The translations under genes and the position numbers were made by a program. A stretch of DNA of 64,000 bases from Clostridia bacterium (GTDB lineage Bacteria; Bacillota; Clostridia; Lachnospirales; Lachnospiraceae), in contig CAJTDE010000009.1 of NCBI GenBank assembly GCA_910574835.1, positions 1-64,000 on the forward strand, written 5' to 3'. Below the pieces are notes generated by a model. The model was not told where the DNA came from, did not search any database, and saw only the letters and a program-made list of their open reading frames with translations. Shown here in pieces: positions 16,813 to 24,414 of this stretch. Within the stretch, counting starts at the first letter, position 1. Each line of letters begins with the position of its first letter.

Positions 16813-16850
16813 ATAAACTATATAGACATATTAAAGCCTATATAGTTTAT
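16813..16850. promoter_or_regulatory. 12-bp inverted-repeat operator
   Basis: ATAAACTATATA, 14-nt spacer, TATATAGTTTAT (perfect), with another TTATATAGG at about 16894. It lies between the divergent lipoprotein and XRE genes; likely the operator for the XRE protein. Confidence 0.6.
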
Positions 16851-16919
16851 TAAATAATAACATGATAGCCTATACAATTCAAGTGTAATTAAATTATATA
16901 GGCAGGTGGAAAATAAAAC

Positions 16920-17255
16920 ATGAACTATTACGAGATAGGACAGCGTATACGTAAATTTAGAAAGGCATACAATTTCTCACAAGAACAATTAGCGGAAAAA
17001 GTCGGAATATCAACTACACATATGAGTCATATTGAAACAGGCAATACAAAATTAAGTCTTTCGGTTTTTGTTAATATTGCTAATGCTTTATCAGTGCAAA
17101 CCGATGAACTATTATACGATATTCCACAAATTAATAAAACTATCATAAAACACGAGTTAACAGAAATAATTGATTCATGCCCTCAACAAGATATGTACAT
17201 TCTTTTAGATGTACTAAAAACACTCAAATCAGCATTAGAAAAATATAAAAATTAA
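16920..17255 (+). CDS. XRE-family regulator (111 aa)
   Basis: Classical Cro/CI helix-turn-helix at residues 5-62 (IGQRIRKFRKAYNFSQEQLA, VGISTTHMSHIETGNTKLSL), then a short helical tail. AGGTGG lies about 9 nt before the ATG. It is the only plus-strand gene of the inner element and is AT-rich. It probably regulates itself and the divergent lipoprotein through the inverted repeat at 16813-16850. Confidence 0.87.
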   Translation: MNYYEIGQRIRKFRKAYNFSQEQLAEKVGISTTHMSHIETGNTKLSLSVFVNIANALSVQTDELLYDIPQINKTIIKHELTEIIDSCPQQDMYILLDVLKTLKSALEKYKN

Positions 17256-17456
17256 AAATATTTAATGATGTCGTAAATGCATCTTTATAGTTGCACACAT
17301 TGGCAACGGACGTTCGCCCAGCCGACCCGCCGCCCTGTTAGGAACCGTCGCTCTGGGCGTTCTGCTTCGCAGAACCACTGTTTGTTGATAAAGGCACATG
17401 AGGGAAAAAAGGCAAAGTTGAGTGCGGAAAGTTTTGGACTTACGGTAAAATAAAAA

Positions 17457-17493
17457 GGGGATTCCAATTTGTTTATGTTGGAATCTCCTTTGT
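17457..17493 (+). terminator. Intrinsic terminator near right end of inner element
   Basis: GGGGATTCCAA, 10-nt loop, TTGGAATCTCC, then TTTGTTG. The stretch 17256-17633 otherwise holds the GTTCTGC-TTC-GCAGAAC stem near 17370 and the right arm repeats, but no gene. Confidence 0.7.
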
Positions 17494-17550
17494 TGCATTT
17501 CAGAATATTTTCTTTGTTCAGTTTTCAACAACATATCAAGGCTCTTTCAA

Positions 17551-17573
17551 AAGTAGTAAATTGGTAGTAAATT
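17551..17573. other. Right arm-type integrase binding repeats
   Basis: AAGTAGTAAATT and GGTAGTAAATT in direct repeat, partner of 8811-8833, about 60 bp inside the right junction. Confidence 0.7.
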
Positions 17574-17633
17574 CAACTTGAAATCCTGCTTGTATGCCCG
17601 TAAATCAAGGCTTTTTTGAGATAATCAACCATT

Positions 17634-17816
17634 TTAGCAGAAAATGAACAGTTGGAAGCCAGAGCCAAAGCCAGTGAAAAAGGCAAGATGAAAGATACGA
17701 TGGAACGGGCAAAGCTGGAAAGCGAGCTAAAAGACATTCAGCGGCTGGTAGATCGTATCCCGCCGGATATACTGGCGGAACTGAAACGGCAACAGCGACA
17801 CACAAGGGAACGGTGA
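17634..17816 (+). pseudogene. mobV: MobV relaxase, 3' part
   Basis: Continues the relaxase from TTA-GCA-GAA (..LAENEQLEARAKASEKGK..) to a TGA at 17814-17816, about 60 codons of Lys/Glu-rich coiled coil ending QRHTRER. It is in frame with the 5' part at 7905 once the inner element is removed. There is no start of its own, so it is not expected to be translated. Confidence 0.85.
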
Positions 17817-17886
17817 TCGATGACAGAAAACATTTCACGCCGCAGCATGGCGGCACTGCACTTTGAAAATTAAATACGGAGGTACT

Positions 17887-18078
17887 ATGGAGCATATCAG
17901 ATACAAGAAAGAAACCGAAGTCGTGACTTTTCAGGGAAAGGAAATCACGCTGGAAAATCTCTCCCCGGTGTTCACGCCGGCGCAGGAAGCGGCAAAACGC
18001 CGGGAGCTGGAACAACAGCTTTATGAGGTGTTCCGCAAATATGCCGACAAGCGGCAGAGTGAGGAAGCCGGGGCATAA
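17887..18078 (+). CDS. Small element protein (63 aa)
   Basis: MEHIRYKKETEVVTFQGKEI then TLENLSPVFTP and a helical basic/acidic tail ending EEAGA. GGAGG lies 5 nt before the ATG, so I use this start rather than the upstream ATG at 17863. It sits between the relaxase and the serine recombinase, where clostridial mobilizable elements often have such a protein. It could be a recombination directionality factor or transfer accessory, but there is no motif to decide. Confidence 0.6.
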   Translation: MEHIRYKKETEVVTFQGKEITLENLSPVFTPAQEAAKRRELEQQLYEVFRKYADKRQSEEAGA

Positions 18079-18172
18079 GGTTTTCCAAAGCCATCGTTGA
18101 TTTGCGGGGCTGCTGGCGGTATAATAAAGCTGTCAGCAGCTCCGTTTCTTTTTTAAGAAAAGGAGCGACAAT

Positions 18173-19684
18173 ATGAATAATCGAATAGACGCAATCTATG
18201 CAAGGCAATCGGTAGACAAAAAGGACAGCATTTCCATTGAAAGCCAGATTGAATTTTGCAAATATGAGTTGAAAGGCGGTAACTGCAAGGAATACACAGA
18301 CAAAGGGTACAGCGGCAAGAACACAGACCGTCCGAAGTTTCAAGAACTGGTGCGGGACATCAAGCGGGGGCTGATTGCAAAGGTCGTGGTTTACAAGCTC
18401 GACCGTATCAGCCGTTCCATTCTGGACTTTGCCAACATGATGGAGCTGTTCCAGCAGTACAATGTGGAGTTTGTGTCCTCTACGGAAAAGTTTGATACCT
18501 CCACCCCGATGGGGCGGGCGATGTTAAATATCTGTATCGTGTTCGCCCAGCTTGAGAGGGAAACCATACAGAAGCGGGTGACGGACGCTTACTATTCCCG
18601 CAGCCAGCGAGGTTTCAAGATGGGTGGGAAAGCCCCTTATGGCTTCCATACAGAGCCGATTAAGATGGACGGTATCAATACAAAAAAGCTGGTGGTAAAT
18701 CCAGACGAAGCGGCAAATATCCGGCTGATGTTTGAGATGTACGTTCAGCCTACAACTTCCTATGGGGACATTACTCGGTACTTTGCCGAACAGGGGATTT
18801 TATTCAACGGTAAAGAACTGATACGCCCCACGCTGGCACAGATGTTACGCAATCCTGTCTATGTGCAGGCAGACCTTGATGTGTACGAATTTTTCAAAAG
18901 TCAAGGGACGGTCATTGTCAATGACACTGCCGATTTTACTGGCATGAACGGGTGTTATCTGTATCAAGGGCGAGATGTGAAGCCCAGCAAAAAGAACGAC
19001 TTGAAAGATCAAATGCTGGTACTGGCTCCCCATGAGGGCATTGTTCCCTCCGACATCTGGCTGACCTGCCGTAAGAAGCTGATGAACAACATGAAAATCC
19101 AGTCTGCCCGAAAAGCTACCCATACATGGCTGGCGGGAAAAATCAAATGCGGGAATTGCGGGTATGCTCTTATGAGCATCAACAATCCTGTGGGAAAGCA
19201 ATATCTCCGCTGCACAAAACGGCTGGACAATAAAAGCTGTGCCGGGTGCGGGAAAATCATTACTTCGGAACTGGAAGCAGTTGTTTATCAGCAGATGGTA
19301 AAGAAACTGGCAAGCTACAAGACGCTGACAGGCAGAAAGAAAGCGGCAAAGGCAAACCCGAAAATTGCAGCACTGCAAGTGGAGCTTGCCCATGTGGACA
19401 GCGAGATTGAAAAGCTGGTGGACAGTCTGACGGGCGCAAACAATGTCCTGCTCTCCTATGTGAATGTGAAGATAGCGGAACTGGACGGACGCAAGCAGGA
19501 GCTTGTGAAGCAGATAGCGGAGTTGACAGTGGAAGCCATCAGCCCGGAACAGGTCAGCCAGATTTCCGGCTACCTCGACACTTGGGAGAATGTATCCTTT
19601 GACGACAAGCGGCGGGTGGTGGATTTGATGATTACCACCATAGCCGCCACAAGCGACAGCTTGAACATTACATGGAAAATCTGA
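18173..19684 (+). CDS. Large serine recombinase (integrase of outer element)
   Basis: 503 aa. The resolvase catalytic domain (1-145) has nucleophile Ser-13 in YARQSVDKK, plus VYKLDRISRS and FAQLERETIQKRV. The recombinase domain (about 165-270, GKAPYGFHTEPIK) is followed by a zinc ribbon (CGNCGYAL...CAGCG), a coiled coil (370-450) and a C-terminal domain. It integrates and excises the outer element at the palindromic att site rebuilt from 3642 and 19738. AAAAGGAGCG lies 6-7 nt before the ATG. It is the last gene before attR; a CTGACGGG/CCCGTCAG stem overlaps its stop codon. Confidence 0.95.
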   Translation: MNNRIDAIYARQSVDKKDSISIESQIEFCKYELKGGNCKEYTDKGYSGKNTDRPKFQELVRDIKRGLIAKVVVYKLDRISRSILDFANMMELFQQYNVEFVSSTEKFDTSTPMGRAMLNICIVFAQLERETIQKRVTDAYYSRSQRGFKMGGKAPYGFHTEPIKMDGINTKKLVVNPDEAANIRLMFEMYVQPTTSYGDITRYFAEQGILFNGKELIRPTLAQMLRNPVYVQADLDVYEFFKSQGTVIVNDTADFTGMNGCYLYQGRDVKPSKKNDLKDQMLVLAPHEGIVPSDIWLTCRKKLMNNMKIQSARKATHTWLAGKIKCGNCGYALMSINNPVGKQYLRCTKRLDNKSCAGCGKIITSELEAVVYQQMVKKLASYKTLTGRKKAAKANPKIAALQVELAHVDSEIEKLVDSLTGANNVLLSYVNVKIAELDGRKQELVKQIAELTVEAISPEQVSQISGYLDTWENVSFDDKRRVVDLMITTIAATSDSLNITWKI

Positions 19685-19715
19685 CGGGCGGCACACCTCC
19701 CGTCAGACCGTTACC

Positions 19716-19738
19716 CTGTGTAGTCCCTTGTAAACTGT
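19716..19738. other. attR of outer element
   Basis: GTGTAGTCCCTTGTAAACTG followed by T at the core TGT (19736-19738), the inverted counterpart of attL. Joining the two element sides at TGT gives a 41-bp palindrome with one mismatch between its 20-nt arms. Confidence 0.85.
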
Positions 19739-20050
19739 ACTTTGGTTCGATTAAAATATAATAATTTGATTCAAGTGGAAAAAGTTGATTTTTTTGATGA
19801 GTTCTTAACAATTACATTTGAAGGAAGCAATAGTTTATCTATAGCTTATTATGCTGAGTCGGATTATGCATGGATATTAGAAGAAGTTAGCAATAAAATG
19901 GAGCAGGAAAGAATGATGGTATGCTGTCAAGGAAATGAATTATTTCAAAATAATATTCTTATACTACAAAAAGAGATAAAACAAATATCAGCAGATGAAA
20001 GCCATGCGGGAGGAAATCAAGGCTGTGGAAGGTCTGCGGAAAGCGGCTGA
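19739..20050 (+). pseudogene. 3' half of interrupted host gene
   Basis: Begins at ACT-TTG directly after attR (TLVRLKYNNLIQVEKVDFFD...) and continues the frame of 3351-3644. It is AT-rich like the 5' half until about 19985. The final residues (ISADESHAGGNQGCG) come from different, GC-richer DNA, so the true 3' end was probably lost in an older event. It could be translated from the TTG at 19742, but no RBS is present. Confidence 0.6.
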
Positions 20051-20143
20051 ACAGCTTCCAGAAGCGAACAGACCCATAAAAAGGAGGAGCACGAATTATA
20101 AGCACAGAAAACGCCGCCATACAGAGAAATTTCTATACGACGG
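19986..20143 (+). pseudogene. Mobile-element gene remnant
   Basis: In another frame: MKAMREEIKAVEGLRKAAEQ, then a basic stretch (KHRKRRHTEKFLYDGQ). It reads like the helical end of an element gene and the start of the next, with no usable start or RBS. Family not recognised. Confidence 0.35.
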
Positions 20144-20446
20144 TCAGAATCTTTGCTGTTTACTGAACAAGTCGCTGTGTGTTCCGGTGCGAGCCAAGGT
20201 CAACACCAGTACATCATCCTCAATGCGGTAAACCAGCAGCCAATCCGGGAGGATATGACACTCACGGTGTCCCGCCCAATTCCCGGACAAAGCGTGCTCT
20301 CTGTTCTTTTCCGGGAGCGGTTCGCCCATTGCAAGAGCAGCAACCGCATCCTCTAACAGACCAATTTTTAATCCGCGCTTCATTGCCGGCTTGCAGTCTT
20401 TTTTGAATTGTGTGGTGGGCTTAACCGTGTACTTTGTTTTTCTCAT
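20144..20446 (-). CDS. yafQ: YafQ-family mRNA interferase toxin
   Basis: 100-aa RelE/YafQ fold ribosome-dependent endoribonuclease. Conserved features: TTQFKKDCK near the start, HALSGNWAGHRECHILPDW, then LLVYRI and RTGTHSDLF, giving the His/Asp catalytic set of YafQ. It cuts mRNA in the ribosomal A site when free of antitoxin. The start overlaps the antitoxin stop by 4 nt (ATGA-type), so translation is coupled. It lies just outside the outer element in a junk-rich stretch and may stabilise the locus. Confidence 0.9.
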   Translation of the reverse strand: MRKTKYTVKPTTQFKKDCKPAMKRGLKIGLLEDAVAALAMGEPLPEKNREHALSGNWAGHRECHILPDWLLVYRIEDDVLVLTLARTGTHSDLFSKQQRF

Positions 20447-20721
20447 GCTTTCAGGTCTGCGAATAGCTCGTCCGGATCGGTATATCCTTTCACAGACGGA
20501 TTTTTCGCAATCCTTTCCGCTTCCAACATAGCGGCAATCGTTTCCTTGTTGGGCTGATTCAAAGAAATGTCAAAAGGAATCCTGCCCTCACGGAGCGACT
20601 GGCGAACAAAGATATTGAATGCTGTGGACAGGTTCATGCCGAGTTCTCCAAACAGGATATCGGCCTGCGCTTTCAAATCCGAATCCATGCGGATGCTGAT
20701 ATTTGTGGTAGAGCCAGCCAT
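20443..20721 (-). CDS. dinJ: RelB/DinJ-family antitoxin
   Basis: 92 aa. N-terminal ribbon-helix-helix DNA-binding motif (TTNISIRMDSDLKAQADILF, LGMNLSTAFNIFVRQSLREG), then a flexible toxin-wrapping tail (NPSVKGYTDPDELFADLKA). It neutralises the downstream toxin and represses the operon with it. AAAGGAGATGG lies about 5 nt before the ATG at 20721; the upstream ATG at 20790 lacks an RBS. Confidence 0.92.
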   Translation of the reverse strand: MAGSTTNISIRMDSDLKAQADILFGELGMNLSTAFNIFVRQSLREGRIPFDISLNQPNKETIAAMLEAERIAKNPSVKGYTDPDELFADLKA

Positions 20722-21322
20722 ATAACCATCTCCTTTCATGCTGGTGATTATAGTATATGCTATTTGCACGAAGAACACAATGCTTTGCACGAAAAATTAA
20801 CAACAAATTCATTTTTAGGAGACAAAATGCAGGAATTTTAACAATCTCGATTACCATACAAATTTCAAAGCTGTTCACGCCGGACGGAGCAGATAAGCCG
20901 GAGTCGGTTCTTACAAAGAAGCAGCTGTATGCGGGACACTGTTCCGCCCCGGTGTAAAATAAATTAAGTATTGAGAAACAATAAATTTCTTTGAGTACAG
21001 CAAAAATATAAACACTTTGTAGGATGTACAGAACCTAAAAAGCGGAAACCATGCTGAAATAAGATCGGAGAGCTTTGAGCAAAGTATTAATAACCGCTGT
21101 TTTTAAGTGCCGGCTATCTGTTTTAGGTAAAATAGTCAAAGCATATAGTTGCTTTAAGCTTACCAAAAGGAAATATTTACATCGAAACAAGAAAGACAGA
21201 CAGAAACATCCGACAGTTTGTATGATTGCCGGATGTTTTTTCATGGAATATAATGGGGACAAGGTAGATAAATACAGTGCGTCATGGATTGTTAAATTAT
21301 CTACAAATAATATTTAATTCAG
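20722..21322. other. Intergenic stretch with gene debris
   Basis: No intact gene. A plus-strand tail reading LFTPDGADKPESVLTKKQLY ends at 20957, looking like the end of a lost gene. Near 21203-21245 a CATCCGACAG...CGGATG stem occurs. The promoter for fhs is probably within 21200-21320, but I cannot fix it. Confidence 0.4.
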
Positions 21323-21324
21323 AG

Positions 21325-21481
21325 ACACCTTTCGGATATCACTGAATATTCGGAAAATTACGGGTGGCTCAAAAGAAACACCCTTCGGGTATACTTCCAT
21401 ACCCAAAAACCAAGGGTGGATCAAGGAAACACCCTTCGGGTATCCCTTTATACCCGAAAAAACACGGGTGGTTCTAAGGAA
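21325..21481 (+). promoter_or_regulatory. Three tandem two-stem motifs in the fhs leader
   Basis: Units start at 21325, 21378 and 21429 (51-53 bp). Each has outer arms CACCC/GGGTG and an inner hairpin CGGGTAT-N6-ATACCC(G), with A-rich joints. Copy 1 varies (ACACCTTTCGGATAT...ATATTCGG), keeping the inner pairing. The array ends 5 nt before the fhs RBS. The position suggests a cis-regulatory RNA; it does not match the THF riboswitch consensus as I remember it. Confidence 0.55.
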
Positions 21482-21496
21482 AGGAGACGTTTCGAA

Positions 21497-23185
21497 ATGG
21501 GATTCAAAACAGACATCGAAATTGCACAGGAGACAGTCATGCAGCCGATCACAGAGATCGCAGCAAAGGCAGGAATTGACGACAAATATCTGGAGCAGTA
21601 CGGAAAGTACAAAGCAAAGATCGACTACAATCTGTTAAAAGAAAGCAATGCGGAAAACGGAAAGCTGATTCTGGTAACGGCTATCAACCCCACTCCTGCA
21701 GGCGAAGGCAAGACCACCACGACCGTAGGTCTGGCAGACGGTATGCAGAAGCTCGGCAAGAAGGTTATGGTTGCGCTTCGTGAGCCATCCCTTGGACCCG
21801 TGTTCGGTGTAAAGGGCGGAGCAGCAGGCGGCGGCTATGCACAGGTTGTTCCCATGGAGGACATCAACCTTCACTTTACAGGTGACTTCCACGCAATCGG
21901 CGCGGCAAATAACCTGTTGGCAGCTATGATCGACAATCACATTTTCCAGGGTAACGCACTGAACATTGACCCCAGAAAGATTACCTGGAGAAGATGTGTG
22001 GACATGAACGACCGTCAGCTTCGTAACGTAGTGGATGGCCTTGGCGGCAAGACCAACGGAATGCCCAGAGAGGACGGCTACGACATCACCGTTGCTTCCG
22101 AGATTATGGCAGTTCTGTGTCTGGCAAATGACATCACAGACTTAAAGGAAAGACTTGCAAGAATCATCATCGGCTATACATATGGCAAGGCTTCTGAGCA
22201 GAAGCCCGTAACCGCAGGCGATCTGAACGCTCAGGGCGCTATGGCAGCTCTTCTGAAAGACGCTTTGAAGCCCAACCTGGTACAGACCTTAGAGCATGTG
22301 CCGGCTATCGTTCACGGCGGACCGTTTGCAAATATCGCTCACGGATGTAACTCCGTAACAGCTACCAAGATGGCTATGAAGCTGGCTGACTACACCATTA
22401 CGGAGGCAGGCTTCGGCGCAGACCTCGGCGCAGAGAAGTTCCTGGATATCAAGTGCCGTATGGCAGGCTTAAAGCCCAACGCAGTTGTTATCGTTGCTAC
22501 GGTACGCGCTCTTAAGTACAACGGCGGCGTTCCCAAGGCAGATCTCAACAATGAGAATCTGGAAGCTTTGGAGAAGGGACTTCCGAACCTTCTGAAGCAT
22601 GTAAGCAATATCAAGGATGTATACAAGCTTCCCTGCGTGGTTGCTATCAATGCATTCCCGACAGATACCAAGGCAGAGCTTGATCTGGTAGAGAGCAAGT
22701 GCAAGGAACTTGGCGTAAACGTAGCTCTGTCCGAAGTTTGGGCAAAGGGCGGCGAAGGCGGCGTGAAGCTTGCCGAGGAAGTGATTCGTCTGGTTGAGGA
22801 ACCCAACGACTTTACTTACTCCTATGAGCTTGAGGGCACCAGCATTGAGGATAAGCTGAATGCAATCGTTCAGAAGATTTACGGCGGTTCCCGCGCAGTT
22901 CTGACTGCCAATGCTCAGAAGCAGGCCAAAGAGCTTGAGGCCCTTGGATTCGGAAGCTGCCCGATCTGTGTGGCAAAGACTCAGTACAGCTTAACGGACG
23001 ACCAGACCAAGCTGGGCGCTCCCAAGGATTTCGAGGTTACCGTGCGCAATCTGAAGATTTCCGCAGGTGCAGGCTTTATCGTAGCTCTGACCGGCGAGAT
23101 CATGACCATGCCCGGACTTCCTAAGGTTCCGGCAGCAGAGCGTATCGACGTAGACGAGACCGGTAAGATTTCCGGATTGTTCTAA
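21497..23185 (+). CDS. fhs: Formate-tetrahydrofolate ligase
   Basis: ATP-dependent ligation of formate to THF, giving 10-formyl-THF; cytoplasmic and central to the methyl branch of C1 metabolism. 562 aa, close to the usual about 556. Visible motifs: the ATP loop [14 protein letters not shown] (about residues 67-80), [42 protein letters not shown] and the C-terminal [19 protein letters not shown] start at [11 protein letters not shown], 8 nt after AAGGAG; the longer frame would translate the leader repeats. It is followed by fchA and folD, the next two steps. Confidence 0.97.
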   Translation: MGFKTDIEIAQETVMQPITEIAAKAGIDDKYLEQYGKYKAKIDYNLLKESNAENGKLILVTAINPTPAGEGKTTTTVGLADGMQKLGKKVMVALREPSLGPVFGVKGGAAGGGYAQVVPMEDINLHFTGDFHAIGAANNLLAAMIDNHIFQGNALNIDPRKITWRRCVDMNDRQLRNVVDGLGGKTNGMPREDGYDITVASEIMAVLCLANDITDLKERLARIIIGYTYGKASEQKPVTAGDLNAQGAMAALLKDALKPNLVQTLEHVPAIVHGGPFANIAHGCNSVTATKMAMKLADYTITEAGFGADLGAEKFLDIKCRMAGLKPNAVVIVATVRALKYNGGVPKADLNNENLEALEKGLPNLLKHVSNIKDVYKLPCVVAINAFPTDTKAELDLVESKCKELGVNVALSEVWAKGGEGGVKLAEEVIRLVEEPNDFTYSYELEGTSIEDKLNAIVQKIYGGSRAVLTANAQKQAKELEALGFGSCPICVAKTQYSLTDDQTKLGAPKDFEVTVRNLKISAGAGFIVALTGEIMTMPGLPKVPAAERIDVDETGKISGLF

Positions 23186-23246
23186 GTGCATCTGTTATTA
23201 CTGTTATAAACCTATAAAGAACACAGTCGGGAAGGACCCTTACAGG

Positions 23247-23610
23247 CCCTTCCTGCTTGTGGGTAAAGCAAAAAAGAGCAGAAGTCCATGCGGTGCACAT
23301 AGAAGGATTTATGGGTACACGCAATTGGGCCGGAAATTCTTCTCAAGAAGTGCGCGGGATGGGCAGATGCGGAACTGGAATAAAAAATCAGCAGAAGCCC
23401 ATACCGCACACAGAAGGATTTCCGGACACATGCATCTGTGGCTGGAAATGTTTCTCAGAGGGTGTGCGGGATGGGCAGATGCGGAACTGGAATAAAAAAT
23501 CAGCAGAAGCCCATACCGCACACAGAAGGATTTCCGGACACATGCATCTGTGGCTGGAAATGTTTCTCGGAGGGTGTGCGGGATGGGCAGATGCGGAACT
23601 GGAATAGGAG
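23247..23610. repeat. Tandem stem-loop repeat, subfamily B (3 x 112 bp) 5' of fchA
   Basis: GATGGGCAGATGCGGAACTG recurs at exact 112-bp steps (about 23358, 23470, 23582). Copies 2 and 3 differ at one base; copy 1 is diverged. Each unit folds as outer arms CCCATACCGCACAC and GTGTGCGGGATGGG around an inner ATTTCCGG...CTGGAAAT hairpin. The last unit ends GGAACTGGAATAGGAG, which is the fchA RBS. Confidence 0.85.
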
Positions 23611-23617
23611 AGAGATA

Positions 23618-24247
23618 ATGGGATTTTCAACCAGCAAATGTGATGAATTTGTAGAGGTTCTGGCTTCCAAGGCTCCCGTGCCTGGCGGCGGCGGAGCTTC
23701 CGCACTGGTAGCGGCAGTAGGTACGGCCCTTGGCAATATGGTAGGCAGCCTTACCGTAGGCAAGAAAAAATATGCGGACGTAGAGGAAGAAATGTATGCT
23801 TTGAAGGAAAAGGCAACATCCCTCCAGGCAGATTTCCTGCGTCTGATTGATCGGGATGCGGAAGTATTCGAACCGTTATCCAAGGCTTACGGTATGCCAA
23901 GAGAGACGGAAGAGGAAAAGGCGGAGAAGGCCCGTGTAATGGCCATCGTTCTCAAGGACGCCTGCTCCGTTCCGATGGAGATTATGGAGAAATGCTGCGA
24001 GGCCATTGATTTAATCGTAGAGTTTGCGGCAAAGGGATCTGCGCTGGCTATCAGTGATGCGGGCGTAGGCGTTGCATTCTGTAAGGCTGCTCTTCTGGGG
24101 GCCTCCCTGAACGTATTTATCAATACAAAGTCTATGGCGGACAAAGAGTATGCGGCAGAGCTGAATGCAAAGGCGGACGCTATGATCGAGAAGTATACGA
24201 AGATTGCGGACGACGTATTTGCAAGCGTGAACGGCAGATTGAGATAG
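23618..24247 (+). CDS. fchA: Methenyltetrahydrofolate cyclohydrolase (cyclodeaminase family)
   Basis: 209-aa member of the FTCD_C/formimidoyl-THF cyclodeaminase family. In clostridia with fhs and folD, FchA interconverts 10-formyl-THF and 5,10-methenyl-THF. It starts MGFSTSKCDEFVEVLASKAP; the glycine-rich VPGGGGASALVAAVGTAL is the family signature, followed by long helices and SDAGVGVAFCKAALLGA. AGGAG from the upstream repeat lies 10 nt before the ATG. The frame upstream is open only because the repeats are stop-poor in this frame; those 60 residues are not real protein. Confidence 0.9.
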   Translation: MGFSTSKCDEFVEVLASKAPVPGGGGASALVAAVGTALGNMVGSLTVGKKKYADVEEEMYALKEKATSLQADFLRLIDRDAEVFEPLSKAYGMPRETEEEKAEKARVMAIVLKDACSVPMEIMEKCCEAIDLIVEFAAKGSALAISDAGVGVAFCKAALLGASLNVFINTKSMADKEYAAELNAKADAMIEKYTKIADDVFASVNGRLR

Positions 24248-24410
24248 CTTGAGAATACGGAACTGAAATCAGGAATATTATGGGACTTTAAATCAGCAAT
24301 GTCTCTTACAATACACAAATCGGTTACAGATATACGATTCTGTGGCTGAAAAATGTTTTCATACAAGTGTATTGAAACAGATATTACATGACTTCAAATT
24401 AGGAGATTAA
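24246..24410. repeat. Stem-loop repeat, subfamily A, 5' of folD
   Basis: Starts ATACGGAACTGAAATCAGGA. Outer arms TCTCTTACAATACAC and GTGTATTGAAACAGA enclose an inner TCGGTTACAG...CTGTGGCTGA hairpin with a 3' bulge, then ATATTACATGACTTCAAATT and AGGAG, the folD RBS. It starts at the fchA stop. Confidence 0.75.
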
Positions 24411-24414
24411 AATA

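Larger units (their letters stand above)
8666..17631. mobile_element. Inner Tn916-type integrative element (~9.0 kb) with CRESS-like Rep
   Basis: Inserted in mobV. Left junction GACCTTTT/TC..., right junction ..AACCA/TTTTAGCAG; both share TTTT and removal restores ..INDLLAENEQ. in frame. Ends are T/A-rich with variable flanks, as expected for Tn916-type integration. Gene order from the left (minus strand): int, xis, rep, ftsK-like, DUF961-like, regulator; then small ORFs, an E/K-repeat secreted protein, a lipoprotein and a plus-strand XRE regulator. No VirB4, VirB6 or relaxase of Tn916 type is present. Boundaries are good to about 6 bp. Confidence 0.85.
3645..19738. mobile_element. Outer mobilizable element (~16.1 kb, MobV + serine recombinase)
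   Basis: Bounded by attL and attR. It encodes a 185-aa unknown, an XRE regulator, a helical unknown, a Cys-rich VLP protein, a truncated RepA-type initiator, a MobV relaxase, a 63-aa protein and the large serine recombinase at its right end. There is no mating-pair apparatus, so it is an IME needing a helper. Of its length, about 9.0 kb is a second element inserted in mobV; without it the original would be about 7.1 kb. With mobV truncated, its own mobilization may be impaired, although excision by the recombinase should remain possible. Confidence 0.85.

Noticed and set aside
8666-17631. Complete Tn916-like conjugative element
   Set aside because: Int, Xis and the FtsK-like protein fit, but no VirB4/VirB6/lysozyme-type transfer genes or Orf20 relaxase are present; at about 9 kb it is called an integrative, probably mobilizable, element.
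21325-21481. THF riboswitch
   Set aside because: Gene context fits, but the sequence is three short two-stem motifs and lacks the conserved elements of the THF aptamer as I remember it; kept as an unassigned leader element.
21416-21496. 27-codon N-terminal extension of Fhs
   Set aside because: It would translate the leader motifs; AAGGAG and the ATG at 21497 give the normal length.
23247-23610. CRISPR-like array
   Set aside because: The 112-bp units are directly tandem with no unique spacers and there are no cas genes. The same holds for 62197-62631.
23438-23617. 60-residue N-terminal extension of FchA and other frames through the repeats
   Set aside because: The frame is open only because the repeat unit lacks stops; the true start at 23618 has an RBS, and the protein then has the family length.
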